A stretch of DNA of 37,211 bases from Azolla pinnata (GCA_037176905.1 JBBBWG010023557.1:10402-47612), one strand, 5' to 3'. Shown: positions 19,601-31,229, counted from the stretch's first letter. Made by a program: numbers and translations. The notes: generated by a model not told the origin, from the letters alone.

Positions 19601-22600
19601 CTCAAGTAGAGTTTTGAAGCATGCTTCTAACCAGAAAAATTACAGATTAAACAACAAAAATTTCCCCATTAAGGTCATACCTAAAAACTCATATTCTACA
19701 CTTTACATACCTCATCAAGCTTCATTTGGCTCTGAACAGCATGTCGACCTAGTTGTGCATTTTTTATTTTGAGGTCCTCCTTCACCTATTTTCCCTTTCA
19801 GAAGGCTAAATTAGTGAATACTCATTTTTAAAGCTTACTTACAATGCAACAATCATCTAGTTAAAGGAATGTTTTCTAATGATGTTAATGCAAAGAAACC
19901 TGGAACTCATGTGTCCAAGTCAATAAAAAACTGGATGGAGGACACAAAAATGATAGAAATAAAACTGAATCCAGGGAAATCACACAACCAGCTGAGGACT
20001 TACAAGTAGATCCCAGAAACAGTCTGAAGTAGGAAATGAAGGTATAGTAGACGAGAAATAAAGAGTATGACACTGATCCCCATATGAAATGAAATAGACA
20101 ACTGCAAGATCTGGTAGTTCAAAAACTTTATTTGGCAGTTTTTCCTTTGTATGGTCTTCTAGGTATCTTCTGCTTTAAGGGGAAGACTGTGCAATCTTGT
20201 CTATGACATTTCCTTGGTTCTAATCAGCTTGCTGGTCCATGCAGGGTATCACAGTGATCATGAATCGACATTATATGATGAATTCCAACAAGTGCTTCTT
20301 GATGACCTTGGCTTCACCAGAGACAGCAAGTAATGGTTTCCATGATTTGGTGATGGAAGGGCACACGTATCTTATAACCTACACAGTATTCAGTCTCTAT
20401 TCAGAATTCCTTAGCTCACTCTATGGCATATTCAAATACTGAATAATATTGTCGACAGCATATCTACCCCATATAAGAAAGACTCGTGGGCACGAACTCA
20501 TTACTCTGAAATATCCCATTTGGAGCCAGTTGTGGTCCATATGTAGATATATACACCTACACACATACATACAGTTGGTATATACACCGAGTTTTACACC
20601 AGGGGAGAATGGTAAATCATAATAAATTTTCATTAGTGAGAACTCATTTTAAATATGTTCAGATAACTCACTTTGAGAGTGCGTTGTCTTTCTGACTCCA
20701 GAGATGCCTCTCGTCTAAGTAATATGTCTTTCCTTTCTCCAACAGCAGATAACCTATCCCAGAGACGCTCTTGCTTCTACACCAATATACTCACCACATG
20801 AGAAAAAGATGATGAAATGAAACTCTTCAACGTTCAATTCGAGAAAACAATTTCTGTGTACAGCACTGGTGTTCTGCGCATGGAAGTACAACTAAATAGT
20901 TTGAATTGACACATTATCCTAACAGGTACCCAATACTTTCTGTGTCACTGACAGTCAAAAAATGTTTAAATTCAACGAATATAAGAGAATTTACTTCTAC
21001 ATCTTTTCGTGTGTCAAGATCATCCTAGTATTGCAAATACAAGAATACGAGTGGTAGTAACATGTATACTGGAAAATGATTTGCCTAAATCCTAAACAAC
21101 TCCTTTAGTACTTGAGATCTCCTCAAGGGGGAGGCATAAATTACAAGGGAGACAAATTAGATGAAACGTTGATCATAAATAATGGAACTGCACTGCATAA
21201 TTGTGGACTATAATGCCCTGAATTGCCAATGCAATCTGTAGTGTGGGGTTTTGATGAGACCCTCATCCAAGAAAACCAGAAGTACACTAGAAATAAGAGC
21301 ATCAATTTAAATCAAGGCCACTAAAATTCCATCTGAATCCCAGGGTGGCCTTCTTCTGAATGAAATACTCTCTTAAGAAGAATTCAAAATCAGATTGCCA
21401 CATTAAAAATAGGGAAACGTACCTGAATACCCCGGGAAATGTGCTTGTTTACCAGAATAACACACCATGTTTCAAACTCACTACCCTTGCCTTCAGAACA
21501 CAACTTTATAAAGTAATCATATACTCAAATATACAAGCCGCATTTACCAAAATATCCCGAAAACTCAAACTTAGTTGCCATAATGCCAGTGTATCCATAT
21601 TTTGATAAACCAGAATACCCCTAGAAGTTCATATATTTAACGAAATACCCCTTAATGTTGGGCCTCCTCTACAACGAGGAAGGAGAAGATCAGTTATCTG
21701 CACTACACGACAAGAGCCTTTTGACTGCTGATCAGCATGAACCATTGTGCCCAATCCACTGCCTTCTATCTCTGAGCGAGATATTGACCCTAGCCCTAAC
21801 TCTAAACAGAAAATGATTGCCATCATTCTCTGAAACCATTTAAGAGTGAGGTACTATTCGTATTTACAGTTGTGAACTAGGATATCGACAATGAGATCTG
21901 AACAACGGCATTTGTTCATCCACAGAGTACTATATGTTCGTTGTACCTTCTCTGTTCTTTGCGCAATAAGACAAAGCCAAGCGGGCCTAAACAATTGTCT
22001 TTAAATAAAACCCCATCTTTCACAAATTACATTACCGTGTTTTTATCAAATTGTTTTACTACTGTCAGAATATTCTAAACATCTAACAGCAATAAGCATA
22101 TCAACTAGTGGAATTTGATGTGCAGGAAACTGCCAAATATATTCTCTAAATTCATTCAAGTTAAGAAGAAAATGGATGATAAAGTGTTAGAACAAAGCTA
22201 CCTTTGTCAAGAAAAAACGCACAGTGCCATTATCTACAACTGCAGAGCTCTTGCTAACATCGATGTCTCCAAATAGATCAACTTGAAACAGATACGGAGA
22301 GCAGTTCACCTTAACAAAGCACTCCGTGGCTGAAAAGCAGCAAAATTACCAAGAACATGTATAAGATAATGCAGCTCGGTGGATTTTCTCAATAAATATG
22401 CAAGTACCAACTGAGGCCAATTCACTTTGAATAAGGGTTGGATAAGTTTGCCAATCTACATCATAAAAGAGGCGCTTCTCCTTTTATTCAAAATGTGAAC
22501 TTCTGATTCTCTATGATTCTATGACACCTACAAAGGCTATAATAGTTCAAGATTATATTGAGTATTTTTCATTATGATAGATTGCGGACTTCTGTGTGGA

Positions 22601-23668
22601 GATAAACACTATTCCATGTGTTCAATATTGATACGTGATCTATGCATCGAGATAAACTATGGTTTATTTAGAGAGAGATCATTTTATCTTCAACTAATTG
22701 AACGAGTGTAGACAATGGCCAAATCATTAGCACAATGGCTTCATTTGCCAGTATGATGAGCTTTCTTGTACGTCAATCATAATGCATATCGTTATCTCTC
22801 AAGTTCCTTGAGAATTGTGAATCAAATCAATTCTGGAAGCTTGTTGTCGATTGGATTTTATAAAAGCATCGAATGAGGTAGCCCCATACATGACAATGAG
22901 TCCGAGATATTTCAATACGAACTGACTTGAGGATATATGGAAATGTGTGCATCCAGGAAAAGGTAATTGAACAGACAATATGCCATGTGATGATAGACCC
23001 GCATGCATCTACCCACTTTCTTATACATACATACATACATACATACACATGCATCTACCCACTTTCTTATACATACAAACATACATACATACATACATAC
23101 ACACACACAAACTTGCATGCATGCTTACATGTGTACACCCACATGCACGCATACATATATATGCGTTCGTGCATATGTATCTATGCATGCCTATATATGC
23201 AGCGTACATCAGTATGCATGCACATACACATACATGTCTTTACATGCAGTTATGCATGTCTACATATGCATTGTTACATGTCTATATGCGCCGCGTACAT
23301 CAGTACGCATGCACATGCACATGCATGTTTGCATATGCATTTGTGCATGTCTATGTGCGCATTTGTGTGCATGCATGCGTACAATACACAGGCATTGTCT
23401 ATATATGCACATATGTGGGTGAATTGAATATATATACATAGATATGCATGCATGAATGCCTGCGAATTGTAGAGCTCTACCAGCGCTTCAACACGATCAC
23501 GCGAAGCAGCATTGCGCTACATAGAAACGAGTACAGAAAGGAACGGAGAAGGGAGCTTGGTTTGTTACTGAGGATGTCGATGCTGGGCGGTGAGACGGAG
23601 CGGAGGGCGACATGGATGCTGAGCCACGACTCGCTCTGATGCCAAGTGTGGGAGGGCGTGATGGGCAT
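16692..23668 (-). CDS. DNAAF4: DNAAF4 (DYX1C1) homologue, axonemal dynein assembly factor, 11 exons
   Basis: Exons (minus): 23668-23569, 22329-22202, 20776-20672, 19785-19711, 19343-19290, 19002-18591, 18443-18383, 18304-18263, 17811-17743, 17519-17183, 16769-16692. All phases close, giving 486 residues. Residues 1-76 are a p23/CS domain (TPSHTWHQSESWLSIHVAL, ECFVKVNCSPYLFQVDLFG), followed by the KKQERLW junction that links this domain to a charged helical stretch (to ~154). A variable linker ends in VAVKFTSKKLAVNLPARESR, the family's IKFTPR..P.ALRESR-like segment. TPR-like helices follow (DKADNFYEKGNFRSAVNAYS, FANRAASYLELKQFEHCLAD, GIALCNTKEFGKARADFEKA). In animals and algae DNAAF4 works with HSP90/HSP70 to preassemble axonemal dynein arms in the cytoplasm. 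In a plant this implies motile sperm. Human DNAAF4 has 420 residues; the extra length is in the linker. A possible 24-nt microexon is treated under findings. Confidence 0.9.
16985..17161. repeat. Intronic microsatellite with 55-bp tandem duplication
   Basis: In the last DNAAF4 intron, GATA, GTAT and TG units lead into two tandem copies of a 55-bp segment ending ATATACGTAGAAGTACA (copy ends at 17105 and 17160). It directly abuts the donor side of the penultimate exon. Confidence 0.85.
23015..23440. repeat. ACAT/GCAT microsatellite in DNAAF4 intron 1
   Basis: Imperfect ACATACAT, ATGCATGT and ACACAC units, with a direct repeat of ATGCATCTACCCACTTTCTT (near 23005 and 23049). It gives stop-free frames on both strands, so the overlapping ORFs here are not genes. 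Confidence 0.85.
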
Positions 23669-23671
23669 GGC

Positions 23672-23735
23672 GCCTCCTCCTTCTCCTTCTTCTCCTTCTC
23701 CTTCTCCTTCTCCTTCCTCGCTCCTTCTTCCGCGC
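23672..23735. repeat. CCTTCT/AGAAGG tract upstream of the DNAAF4 start
   Basis: Repeated CTCCTTCTC units begin a few bases upstream of the DNAAF4 ATG. On that gene's coding strand the tract is purine-rich (GGAGAAGGAG), probably in the 5' leader. Confidence 0.8.
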
Positions 23736-23814
23736 TGATCTCTCGCTCCCTGTCCTCTGTTCTTCCCTAACCTCCCACAGCTCTTGCTTCTTGCACCATC
23801 CACGCATGTACACA

Positions 23815-24145
23815 TGACATGCATGGATGCACGGGCATGCCATGCCATGCATGGATGCAGAGGCATGGCATGACATGCATGGATGCACGGACATGGCATG
23901 ACGTGCATGGATGCAGAGGCATGGGATGACATGCATGGATGCAGAGGCATGGCATGACATGACATGAAAGCCTCAGCACTCCATGGATGCATGGACATGC
24001 CGTGACATGCATGGATGCATGGACATGTCGTGACACGCATGGATGCATGGACATGTCGTGACATGCATGGATGCATGGACATGTCGTGACATGCATGGAT
24101 GCATGGACATGTCGTGACACGCATGGATGCATGGACATGGCATGC
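23815..24145. repeat. 28-bp minisatellite upstream of DNAAF4
   Basis: About eleven units of 28 bp. The early units resemble ACATGCATGGATGCAGAGGC then ATGGCATG. Later units (from about 24001) resemble ACATGCATGGATGCATGGAC then ATGTCGTG. A diverged stretch with AGCCTCAGCACTCC separates the two types. It lies 150-480 bp upstream of the start codon. Confidence 0.88.
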
Positions 24146-24164
24146 AAGAAGCTTGAGCTCTGCA

Positions 24165-24300
24165 TGCATGCATGCATACATGACATGCAAGCCTGAGAAC
24201 CACATGCATGCATACATGACATGCAAGCCTGAGAACCACATGCATGCATACATGACATGCAAGCCTGAGAACCACGTGCATGCATGCATAACATGCAAAC
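24165..24300. repeat. 36-bp minisatellite
   Basis: Three full units with exact 36-bp spacing (GCCTGAGAACC at 24191, 24227 and 24263), each also holding CATGCATACATGACATGCAA, and a diverged end. It lies between the 28-bp array and copy B of the dispersed repeat. Confidence 0.88.
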
Positions 24301-24332
24301 AAAGTATTCCATGCATAGAACGAACCGTACTT

Positions 24333-24574
24333 TTGCAAGCTGCAAACGCGATCGAGAATGATTCGAGCATTTGCGATTGATGAATCACCAAAAGCATGTT
24401 TCGGACGCGAAGAATCGAAAGATTTAATGAAACATTTAAGTTCTGGGAAACAGAAATTATTCTCTCCGAACAGAAGGAAACAATTCAGATTAAAAACACA
24501 TAACATTCGCAAATGTTTGCAAAACTTACATTCTGTGTTTGCAAAACCGGGAGCTTGCGAATGTTACGTTCTAT
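24333..24574 (+). repeat. Dispersed repeat, copy B (inverted relative to copy A)
   Basis: It matches the reverse complement of 3143-3625 at both ends and in the AACAGAAGGAAACA segment, but lacks about 240 bp of internal sequence. The right end holds the conserved hairpin: AACATTCGCAA near 24500 pairs with TTGCGAATGTT near 24564. As with copy A, ATGCATGC-type repeats adjoin the GCAAGCTGCA end. No protein of its own is visible. Confidence 0.75.
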
Positions 24575-24639
24575 GATTCCATGCATGCACCGACTACTTT
24601 GCCTATTATGCCTGCAAAAGTACTCATTTTCGAGCCAAT

Positions 24640-25060
24640 CAAAGTCTCAATTTCGTGATCGGAGCCTGAATACAGAAATGGAATCAAAATCTAGCAAGAG
24701 CCTTAGCTCGAGCGAATTCAATCCAAGCCTTGCCGAACCGAGATCTGGCATTAAAACCTAGCACGAGTGCATCGGATCAGGAACCTTGTCGAAATCGAGC
24801 CAAAAACCGGAACCGCATTCCGACATTTTAACCTAGCACGAGAGTGCTTCGGATCAAGAACATTTTCAAAACCGAAGCAAACTGGAACCGAAATCCAGCA
24901 TTTTAAACCAAGCATGAGCAGATTCAGGGAGAATCTTGCGGAATTCCAAACCCAAACCAGAACTGAAATCCGACACTAATCCAGCTCCCAAACCTTGTCA
25001 AGCTCGAACCAAGCTGGAATAAAAATTTGGCAATAGATGAGCCTAAATAAATCTTACTAA
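24640..25060. repeat. Degenerate ~76-bp tandem repeat
   Basis: About five diverged units share the order GAACCTTGTCGAA, ACCGGAACCG or CTGGAACCG, AAATCCGGCATTTTAA, then ACCTAGCACGAG. A further related unit appears near 25165-25225, beyond the first telomere-like patch. ORFs across it are rich in Ser, Lys and Glu and resemble no family. Confidence 0.75.
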
Positions 25061-25370
25061 ACCAAAAACCCTAAACCCTAAATCTTAACCAAAAATCCTA
25101 AATCTTGAATTCATTCGAGAAGGGGGTTTGGTTTATTTACATAACTAACCATCCCTCAAGCCTTGTCAAACCTTGTCGAGCCCGAACCAAGTTGGAACCG
25201 AAATCCGGCAACATACGAGTGTAAATAAATCTTACTTCCAAACCCTAAACCCAAAACTCTAAACCCAAAACCCTAAATCCTAAACCCAAAACCCTAAATT
25301 CTAAACCCTAAACCCTACACCCTAAACCCAAAACCCTAAATTCTATAAACTCTAAAAACACTAAACTCTT
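25060..25370. repeat. Degenerate telomere-like array with longer direct repeats
   Basis: Patches of CCCTAAA, CCCAAAA and CCTAAAT occur on +. A segment holding GAGAAGGGGGTTTGGTTTAT is present twice (near 25117 and 25392) and TAAATAAATCTTAC is present twice (near 25047 and 25222), showing a higher-order duplication of about 175-275 bp. The second copy of the first segment lies just before the J-ferredoxin start codon. Confidence 0.8.
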
Positions 25371-25443
25371 TCTTAATCTTGAAGTCATTAGAGAAGGGGG
25401 TTTGGTTTATTTACATAATTAGGCCTCCCTCCTTCCTCCCACC

Positions 25444-28400
25444 ATGCTCCATCCATGGCCATGCTCTGCTTCTGCCTTCCCTTCCATCGCCTCCAAAGAC
25501 ATCGCCCAACAACTCTTCAGCGCCCATCCTTCCTGCAAACCTTCTTCCTCGGCTTTCAGATGCCGAGCAAGCTTCCATGAATCTTTCGGGTCGCCGGATT
25601 CGACCAAACTTAGCCCTTTCCAGATCTTGGGCGTTTCCGAGGACTCCAGCGCAGATGACATCAAATCTGCTTTCCGAACTAAGGTCAGAACAAGAAAAAT
25701 GTAAGCATTTCTCTGTGTTTTGCTTGGCAAAATACCGATTGTCTCATCAGGTGTGCTGTCAATCATCATCTACTGAATTGATGAAGCGATCATTATATAT
25801 ATCTGTCTTAGTTTGGTTCCCATATTCGCGAAATGCTTTCGAGCATGATTGGTTAGATTGATGCAGTCTATGTATGTCCGTATGTATGTTGCATGATGCA
25901 TGCCAATCTGACCTACATATTCACGCACATAATTCCATTACATTGGTACACGTACATACATATACACACATACACATACATATTGTCAGTGTATCACTAA
26001 AAATATTGTCCGTTTGTGTTTCATGAGAGCATCTATATATATGTATATGCATGTGTCGTATAGTGAAAGTCAATCGGACAGTGGATATGTTTTCCAAGTA
26101 TTTCTGTTAGATTGATCAAAGAGTGATATTTACAAAGATCGATGCCAATGTAACAGCCAACATCTTGTTAAGACATTCATTTGGATGGATTATGCGTACT
26201 TTTCAGTGCGTGAATGGGAATACGGTATCTATTATCTACGTCAAAGTTCAATGAGTAAAGATGGCTGTAGATATGCTCATTCTGGCATTGATTCTAAGCA
26301 TCGTCAGAACATTTTGACTTATATTGTATCTCTGAGGAAGTGTCAGTTTAAGATTGTGAAGAAGAAAAGTAAAAAGGACTGGCATCAATTGTGAAGCTTT
26401 GTGGGCATTTCAGTATCAACAAGATCCTTGTTTGTTTTGGTCTAGAGTGATATATAAGGCGATCAGTAGTAAAAATGGCAATGAAATGATTCCATGTAGG
26501 AAGAGGCTTTTTTGGATGCACGAGTCACAACCCATGAAAAACTGTCATTTTATTGTTTCCGTTTTTGTACTTAAATTCATGATATATCTAGTGAATAGAT
26601 GAAAGTACTTGAGGAAAACTCTTCCTATTTCTCTATTTTTTTAATGTTAATCTTGTTGGTTATTTTGGGTTTCTCTTCAGGTGAAAGAGTTTCACCCTGA
26701 TGTTTACAAAGGTGAAGAGGATGCAGTGTTGATAACCCAAAGGTTAATAGAAGCATACGAGGTTCGAAAGAGAAGATCATCTGTTGTGTGATTATGTCTA
26801 CATATTATATTGATGTATGTGTATATATACGGATGTCAACACTCAAGGTAACACAACTGAATTCATACCCGAGGCAATCTCAAAGTAAGTACAAAACCCT
26901 AGAATCCATGGGAAACAAGCTTTCAGATTACGAGATGACTCTATATAGCATGCTTTGCTGTCCTAAACCCGAAACCCTCCGTTCATTGTCAAAGCTCTCT
27001 AGGTGCAATGTTTTTGGAAGATGTTTGTGGTGCATGTATGCTAGCTCTTTACTTCTTTGGGAGAGGCTCTTGAAATCCCTCCACCGCCCGTAAAATAACA
27101 ACCCTCCTAACATGTCTCGGATCTCGGAAGCTGATTATCTAATGAAAATGGTTCAAATCAGTCAGAGAAGAGCCAGTGAAAGTGTGCTTTGGATCTGATA
27201 CTAGAGATTATATTGTAGTAGTTTCTTATGTCATAACATACATATTGTCTGCTTTGGGAGACTTTACCTCATACATACTAATGGCAGTATGTCTTATAGT
27301 AGGGTTTTTTAATCCATGAGACGTGCATATGTCCCATGGAGACCATATTGCTCGAGTCCAAATGCTTAGGCTGTATTCGGTTTCAATGGAGATCCGTTTG
27401 TTTATTTGAAGCTTTATAAATGAAATAGACTCCTAAAACAAGGCTTCAAATTTGAGCCCCGTCTTGCTGGAAACAATTAGAAATACAGATGGGAAACCCT
27501 AACCCTAAATACTTGTTGCTATGCAATGTTTTTTTTTATCTCATTTGCTGCCTGTACTTGTAAATCCTAACAACCTTACTTCCTTTTTTCTGTGTAGTTG
27601 CTCATGAAACAAGTGCATCAAACTGCATCAAAGAGGTATATATAGAGGGCGTACGAAACAAAATAGATTCTCCCAACTGTAATTTAAGTCTATTTCACAC
27701 AACTGAAGAAGATGATGATCTTTCGTTTAGCTGTTCAGGACATCATTGGATCCCTTTGAACATCCAGAATGCGAGGCGCAAGAAGTTTTTGTGTATGAAC
27801 TAAATTGCATCGGTAGAGGTATATCGAAATTTCATGGTGAATCGTGTCATGAAAGCAGTGTTTTAAAAAATGAAGCCAGGGATTTCAATAGGGTTTGTGT
27901 TTCTCTTGGTAGGATGCCCCTACTCATGCGTTGAGAGGGCTCCTTCGGTTTTTCAGTTTGCACCAGACACAGGATGCGCAAGGTCCTTTGCACAAGGTGG
28001 GGGGGAAAATGATGCTTGTTGAACCACCTCAGGAATTCAGTGCAAAATCTATATCCTAAACGTCACTACACGTAGCATATCAATTCTCATCGTATGATTC
28101 TATAGGGGTTTTAAGGTCCTCCTTGTGGATTATGCTGTTGAACTGAATGCTAAATCTCTACTGTAAAGTTTCCCATAGTAGCATAGTGGTCCTCATCCAG
28201 TGATTCTGTTGGTTTTTGAAGGTCCTCCCGATGACTATGCAGTTCAACTAGCTGTTGGGCAGTGCCCAAGAAATTGCATCTATTATGTTACACCGCGTCA
28301 AAGACAAATCCTGGAACGGATATTTCAAAGGTTTCTGCCATTGTGCTTGCTGCGAGTTTTTGATCATAATCCCCTCGGTCTTTATCCCGCAGAAACTAAA

Positions 28401-28564
28401 CCTTATTAACTGGACCTTATTCCAGGGCTCTGGAGGGGACTTTCTACTCTGATGAGGTCGTCCTTCTGGAAAGCTTGCTCGCTCGAGCCAAGTTTGAAAA
28501 TGGGAGATACACTCCACCTAAAAGAGAGTCAAAATCCACAACAGACTGGGTAGATTGGTATTGA
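25444..28564 (+). CDS. Chloroplast J-domain/ferredoxin fusion protein (DJC76/77/82-type), seven exons
   Basis: Exons: 25444-25683, 26681-26761, 27598-27635, 27739-27818, 27913-27996, 28222-28330, 28426-28564. Phases close and the product has 256 residues. Residues 1-50 are Ser/Ala-rich with few acids, consistent with a chloroplast transit peptide. The J-domain follows (SPFQILGVSEDSSADDIKSA, then VKEFHPDVYKGEED with HPD at 85-87, then LIEAYE). LDPFEHPECEAQEVFVYELN leads into a [4Fe-4S] ferredoxin-like domain with CIGRGCPYSCVERAP and, later, VQLAVGQCPRNCIYYV. The spacings supply four Cys ligands. The C-terminus is TPPKRESKSTTDWVDWY. Arabidopsis DJC76, DJC77 and DJC82 share this fusion. They are plastid J-proteins thought to link Hsp70 cochaperone activity to an iron-sulfur centre; client and redox role are unknown. 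The exon 5 donor was set at CAAG/GTGGGG because only it keeps phase. Confidence 0.9.
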
Positions 28565-28626
28565 TGTGTATCAAGGTGGATTTGGATCCATGGTTAGATC
28601 ATATTGTAAGCGAGCAATTACATGTG

Positions 28627-28658
<32 letters not shown>

Positions 28659-29674
28659 ACTGACTGGTTACTTCAAAAGTATGTAAGCAAATAATACTTT
28701 TATTTACTCAAAACAAAATGCAGGAGCCATTCAAAATGTTGAACAGAAGACTCCTTGATATGGAAGCACTGTATAAAGCAAGCAGTAAATCCTGATGGAA
28801 CTATTTCAAGATGCTGAAAATTAAATAACAATCTGTAAGGATTCTAGCTGAGGGCTTGCATTGGACAGTTTTTGTGGATTCACATCGATAACATTCCGTT
28901 CGCTGATTTGGCCAATCATTTGGAGCCAATTAGGTTATGATTTCAAACAAGTGGAATGCCATTCAACAAAAGGAATACAGCTGTAGCACCACCAAACATG
29001 GATGGTGGTAATTAATGATCAGAAAAAAAAAACTGGTTTTTATTGTGATTATGGTCTTGATATAATCCAAGATTGGCCTGCTTTTTCTATGCATATGAGC
29101 CCACTGGATGTTGACAAGCATTGGACAAATCGATGGTTTTTCTAAAAGAGAAGAAAAATGGCATCAATCATCAGCTTTGCTCAACTTTCGGTATTTGTTT
29201 TGGACAATTCTGAACTTCTTTTTCTTCAAGGTGTATACTGTGTATCCTTCAGGGTCAAGAAAAGACTATTTTCTTTTCTTTCTTTTTGAGGAAGAAGCTT
29301 CGAGGAAGAGAAAACTCGCACAAGAAAGTCAAGTCATGTTGGTTGTGTGTGTGTGTGTGGTGAGCAAGGCACCATGGAAGCTGTCTCCGTCTCCATTGTA
29401 TATATATGCATGGGAACTATACCAGTCTTCCTCTTGGAGTTCCTTGCCATAGCATAGCAAATACTTCCATCTCTCTGTCTCTGTGTCAGCAGATTCAGAA
29501 GCTCAAAATGGACCATACATTGTTTCCTCCTCTCTTCATGGCCTCTTCACTGCAGTTACTGCTGGCTTGGTGAATGGCACAGTTCATGCTTAAGCCATAT
29601 ATATCTCTGTTGATCTTCAAGGTCAACCTTCAAAAAAGTTTCAAGCCGACCAGATCAGCGAACACGGCTCAGAA
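28565..29674. other. 3' flank and intergenic region, no gene recognised
   Basis: It holds a TA dinucleotide tract (about 28630-28657) and AT-rich sequence. Short ORFs, including 29108-29452, show no family resemblance. The J-ferredoxin poly(A) site should lie in the first few hundred bases. Confidence 0.5.
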
Positions 29675-29959
29675 ATGGGAGGCGTGTTCGCAATGCAACC
29701 CTCTCCATTAATACCTCTGCTCCTGCTGGCTATGGTGTTGCTGATGGTGATCAAGCACTCCTACCTTGTCTCGCGGTTCTTGTTCCTCGAAGAAGAAGAA
29801 GAGGAAGGTGATGACAAATACCTCAAGGACAGTGGAGAGCTGCTGCTCACTTTGGTGATCGGTATAGGTGGCGACCTCATCCTCTGGATTTACTCAATGA
29901 TCCCGGGCATGTTTGTGATCATTGGCATCCTCATCCTTGCGATCCATTGCCTCCGATGA
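29675..29959 (+). CDS. Possible small membrane protein, unknown family
   Basis: A 94-residue ORF with three hydrophobic segments: residues about 11-26 (LIPLLLLAMVLLMVI), 56-70 (LLLTLVIGIGGDLIL) and 75-92 (MIPGMFVIIGILILAIHC). An acidic EEEEEEGDDK loop lies between the first two. Third codon positions are C/G-biased unlike the AT-rich surroundings, which supports coding. I do not recognise the family. It could be a terminal exon of a larger gene or a chance ORF. Confidence 0.45.
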   Translation: MGGVFAMQPSPLIPLLLLAMVLLMVIKHSYLVSRFLFLEEEEEEGDDKYLKDSGELLLTLVIGIGGDLILWIYSMIPGMFVIIGILILAIHCLR

Positions 29960-31229
29960 CGAATAGCAGCAGCTGATCTTCTGTGAGCAGGTGGTGATGC
30001 CATGAGTTGGGATCTTCTTTCAAGCTTGAGGACATGCCTGGTATAGACAGTAGGCTCAACTCATCACAACCAGCTCCAGCAACAAGAGTAGTTTGGTGCC
30101 ATTTGTCTAGGTGCTACATGCTCTCTTCAATTCAAATGCTTGATATGGGAATGGCCTGAAACATGGAGCATCATTCACCATAGCTTTCAGGAGAGGAAAT
30201 CTGGCATTTCGGGCTGTGGTGGAAAATCTGGTCTTCGGGTATAATCTGTTTCGTATTGTTTCTCACACTACCTTTGAGGAACTACTGGAGAACATAAGAA
30301 AGTAACCATATACAAAGAGTTTTAGAGTTTGTGTATCTCTGAGCAAGCAGGAATTATTGCCATCGCCCTCATGTGATAAAAAAAATGACATTCAGTTAAA
30401 ACAAAGTTTCTCGGAGACCACAACCATGTCTTCACATTGCCACCTAGATTTAGGTATTCTCATTTGTCTGATTCCCTTTCGGCCGCTTTCAGCTTTCTAA
30501 GAAATACAAAAAAGTCTTCGCACCGTGCCTATAGACACCATACATCATGAGTAAGAATATAGATAATCATTGTCATTGATGTAACCTAACGATATTTCGC
30601 ATGATACATTTGTTTAGCAGTGATACAGGAATTCAAGGCCCATTATTGAATCTTAATTGCTTATGAAGACTTTTGGATAAATCATCAATACCAATCATCG
30701 TCATCATAGGAAAAAGTCTTGGGTCCCCACCAAAACGTTAAGGTCAAGGAAATATAGTGACAAGAGTGCATTCATTGAATTAAATGATTATGGAGAGCCT
30801 TCTATGAGGGATGACTTCATGATTAAAGAGTGATAATGAGGTGATTAGGACTCATTAGGGATAGCCAGTGTGAAGTGATTAGGACTATTCATCTTGTTAA
30901 TACTAGGAATACTCGCTACCTGGACTCCTGAGCAAGCTAGGTAAAGACATGAGTGTGTATAGAAACGGTTGACATGGTGACAACCCATATGGAATGGCCC
31001 TAGGACAACAGAAAAGAACCTTGTTGTTGAATGGGGCGCGTTTCTCACATAGATGTTTGGTCAAATCATGCTTGTGACATTCCAACCATTGATATCAAGA
31101 ATTTAAAGGAGTACCTTCTTGAATTCTTGCAAGCATTCTGGAACAATTCGTCAAGATAAACATTTGCTTGAGAAAGTTTGAAGCTCCATAGGTCGGCCTA
31201 AATCTGCTCACATATGCCTTTGCAATAAG
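29960..31229. other. AT-rich intergenic region, no gene recognised
   Basis: No family resemblance on either strand. A short direct repeat (GTGATTAGGACT near 30840 and 30876) is present. The right part may belong to the decayed retrotransposon that follows, but no LTR pair was identified. Confidence 0.45.

Noticed and set aside
23815..24145. CRISPR-like array of 28-bp repeats
   Set aside because: The units are contiguous with no spacers and the genome is a plant's; it is a minisatellite.
23477..24397. 306-codon minus-strand ORF with Met/His/Cys repeats
   Set aside because: It is a read-through of the 28-bp and 36-bp minisatellites joined to the first DNAAF4 exon. Only 23569-23668 is supported as coding, as that exon.
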